A stretch of DNA of 64,000 bases from NCBI RefSeq assembly GCF_018736045.1, contig NZ_CP076132.1:1225501-1289500 (forward strand), in the 5' to 3' direction. The notes under the pieces are model-generated. The model searched no databases, was not told where the DNA came from, and was given only the letters and a program-made list of their open reading frames with translations. The first letter of the stretch is position 1. Each line of letters begins with the position of its first letter. Of this stretch, positions 62,498 to 64,000 are shown piece by piece. This DNA is from Flammeovirga yaeyamensis. Its GTDB lineage: Bacteria > Bacteroidota > Bacteroidia > Cytophagales > Flammeovirgaceae. A program made the position numbers and the translations under genes.

Positions 62498-64000
62498 ATG
62501 ACAGACACGAACCAACTGCTAAAAGAGACGCCGATTGCCATTGTAGGTATGGCCTCTGTATTTGCAGATTCTGAGAACCTCGAGAAGTATTGGGAGAATA
62601 TTATCCAAGGGGTAGATTGTATCAAAGAAGTTCCAGATGATAGATGGAAAATCGATGATTATTATGATCCAAATCCATTAGCGGAAGATAAGACGTACTG
62701 TAAAGTAGGTGGATTTGTTCCAAAGATTGATTTCAACCCGATGGAGTTTGGTTTACCGCCAAATATTCTTGAAGTAACAGACGCTTCTCAGTTATTGGGT
62801 CTAGCAGTTGCAAAAGATGCCTTGATCGATTCTGGTTACGCTCCAGGTTCTGATGCATTAAAATCAGAACTAAGAGAAAGAACAGGTGTGATCCTTGGTG
62901 TTGGTGGTGGTCAGAAACTGATCATTCCTTTAACGGCTCGTTTGCAATATCCAGTATGGAGAAGAGCATTAGAGTCAATGGGTATGCCAGAAGAGCAAAT
63001 CCAAGTGGCGATCGAAAAAATGAAAGCAGCGTTCGTGCCATGGACAGAAAACTCTTTCCCAGGTTTATTGGGTAACGTAATTTCTGGTCGTATTGCGAAC
63101 CGTTTCGACTTCGGTGGTATCAACTCAGTAGTGGATGCAGCTTGTGCGGCATCACTTTCTGCAATTAAAATGGCAGTAGCTGAATTGGTAGAGAAAAGAG
63201 CAGACATGATGATTACTGGTGGTGTAGATACAGACAACTCTCCATTCATGTACATGTCATTCTCAAAAACTCCTGCATTCTCTCGTAACGGTAGCATCCG
63301 TCCATTCGATCAAGATGGCGACGGTATGTTGATCGGTGAAGGTGTAGGTATGATGGTCATGAAACGTTTAGAAGATGCTGAGCGTGATGGCGATAAAATC
63401 TATGCAGTAGTGAATGGTATTGGTGGTTCATCAGATGGTCGTTACAAGTCGGTATATGCACCACGTCCTTCAGGTCAGGCATTAGCGATGCGTAGAGCAT
63501 ATGAGGAAGCAGGTTATGATCCATCAACAGTTGGTTTGATTGAGGCGCACGGTACAGGTACCAACGCTGGTGATGCATCAGAAGGTGTATCAATGGGTAT
63601 GGTATTCGGTGATGATGGAGTGAAAACAAATCACATTGCCTTAGGTTCTGTAAAGTCACAAATTGGTCATACAAAAGCAGCAGCAGGTGCAGCGGGTATG
63701 ATTAAAGCAGCTTTAGCCTTACACCACAAAATCCTTCCAGGTACAATTAATATCACTAAGCCAAATCCTAAATTAGAAATTGAGAAGAAAGCATTCTATA
63801 TCAATTCTGAAACTAGACCTTGGTTCCAGAAAGATGCACAAACTCCATTGAGAGCAGGTGTATCGGCTTTCGGTTTTGGTGGTGTGAACCTTCACTTCTC
63901 AATGGAGGAGTACAAAGGTCAGTCAATCGAGAAAAATAGAGTGCACAATATCCATAAGCAGTGGTTACTATCTGATGTATCTACTTCTGCTTTGGTAGCG
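62498..64000 (+). CDS. pfaA: polyunsaturated fatty acid synthase PfaA, N-terminal part (runs off the window)
   Basis: The first 501 residues of a very large multidomain enzyme; the frame is open to the window edge. The start PIAIVGMASVFADSENLEKY and the block DFNPMEFGLPPNILEVTDAS are diagnostic of PfaA of marine PUFA synthases. The ketosynthase domain is complete, with C216 in VDAACAASLSA, histidines in EAHGTGTNAGD and GSVKSQIGHTKAAAG, and SAFGFGGVNLHF at its end. Malonyl-transferase, tandem ACP and ketoreductase domains are expected beyond the edge, with pfaB/C/D next. The product is probably EPA, DHA or arachidonic acid, but which one cannot be told here. Confidence 0.94.
   Translation, partial: MTDTNQLLKETPIAIVGMASVFADSENLEKYWENIIQGVDCIKEVPDDRWKIDDYYDPNPLAEDKTYCKVGGFVPKIDFNPMEFGLPPNILEVTDASQLLGLAVAKDALIDSGYAPGSDALKSELRERTGVILGVGGGQKLIIPLTARLQYPVWRRALESMGMPEEQIQVAIEKMKAAFVPWTENSFPGLLGNVISGRIANRFDFGGINSVVDAACAASLSAIKMAVAELVEKRADMMITGGVDTDNSPFMYMSFSKTPAFSRNGSIRPFDQDGDGMLIGEGVGMMVMKRLEDAERDGDKIYAVVNGIGGSSDGRYKSVYAPRPSGQALAMRRAYEEAGYDPSTVGLIEAHGTGTNAGDASEGVSMGMVFGDDGVKTNHIALGSVKSQIGHTKAAAGAAGMIKAALALHHKILPGTINITKPNPKLEIEKKAFYINSETRPWFQKDAQTPLRAGVSAFGFGGVNLHFSMEEYKGQSIEKNRVHNIHKQWLLSDVSTSALVA

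Noticed and set aside
62911-63674. Two minus-strand open frames near the right edge
   Set aside because: They lie inside the pfaA ketosynthase domain and read as antisense low-complexity sequence.
1-64000. CRISPR arrays, insertion sequences, prophage, rRNA
   Set aside because: No regular direct repeats, transposase, integrase, phage structural gene or rRNA sequence was seen on either strand. The holin-like gene at 42133 stands alone.

Overview
The window comes from an AT-rich marine-type Bacteroidota, most likely a member of the Cytophagales near Flammeovirga. The clade call is inference. The evidence for it is a SusC/SusD locus, a Bacteroidota-type ParE, candidate TTTG/TAnnTTTG promoters with few Shine-Dalgarno sites, the Bacteroidota small membrane and exported protein families, and the start of a Pfa-type polyunsaturated fatty acid (PUFA) synthase. 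There is no rRNA, CRISPR array, insertion sequence or prophage. The two tRNAs (Pro-TGG, Ser-GCT) lie side by side on the minus strand.

Layout. 0-9.5 kb: lipid/envelope genes (lipid kinase, PAP2 phosphatase, GT39 glycosyltransferase), the tRNAs, an orphan VWA (Bat-like) protein, prmC, a TetR-like regulator, an orphan umuC, a candidate structured RNA and a small unknown gene. 9.7-24.6 kb: a carbohydrate locus read on the plus strand (susC, susD, periplasmic GH3, a one-piece beta-propeller/Y_Y_Y/LuxR membrane regulator, a GPH-type symporter and a cytoplasmic GH94 phosphorylase). Together these suggest capture of beta-gluco-oligosaccharides, periplasmic trimming, disaccharide uptake and phosphorolysis. 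24.7-32 kb: a DinB-like protein overlapping a Rof-like gene, a SpoIIE phosphatase, lepA, and a second GT39+PAP2 pair. 32-42.6 kb, mostly minus strand: lipoprotein, EI24-like protein, YigZ, hydrolase, parE, a tandem pair of NlpC/P60 lipoproteins of which one has lost its catalytic residues, rnc, fabF, acpP and a holin-like pair.

42.8-51.2 kb, plus strand: an exported WD40-caspase protein, a double cyclic-nucleotide-binding domain fused to a PlsC-like acyltransferase with a downstream SGNH hydrolase, and a PAS histidine kinase. 51.2-58.2 kb: class III ribonucleotide reductase behind a cobalamin riboswitch, an exported unknown protein, metE, and a divergent Lrp regulator. 58.2-61.9 kb, minus strand: an exported unknown, a zinc-finger protein, and a light/flavin cluster made of a photolyase-related protein with an unusual domain order, a flavin reductase and a previously hidden 47-residue DUF2256 gene. 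62.5 kb to the edge: the N-terminal ketosynthase of pfaA.

Most notable for follow-up: the NlpC/P60 pseudoenzyme pair, the apparently permuted photolyase with its neighbours, the cyclic-nucleotide/acyltransferase fusion lacking the HX4D aspartate, the exported caspase, the riboswitch-nrdD unit, the structured leader of susC, the candidate RNA near 8.7 kb, and the inverted 8-bp-repeat element near 37.3 kb. All functions are read from motifs by eye; no database search was run.
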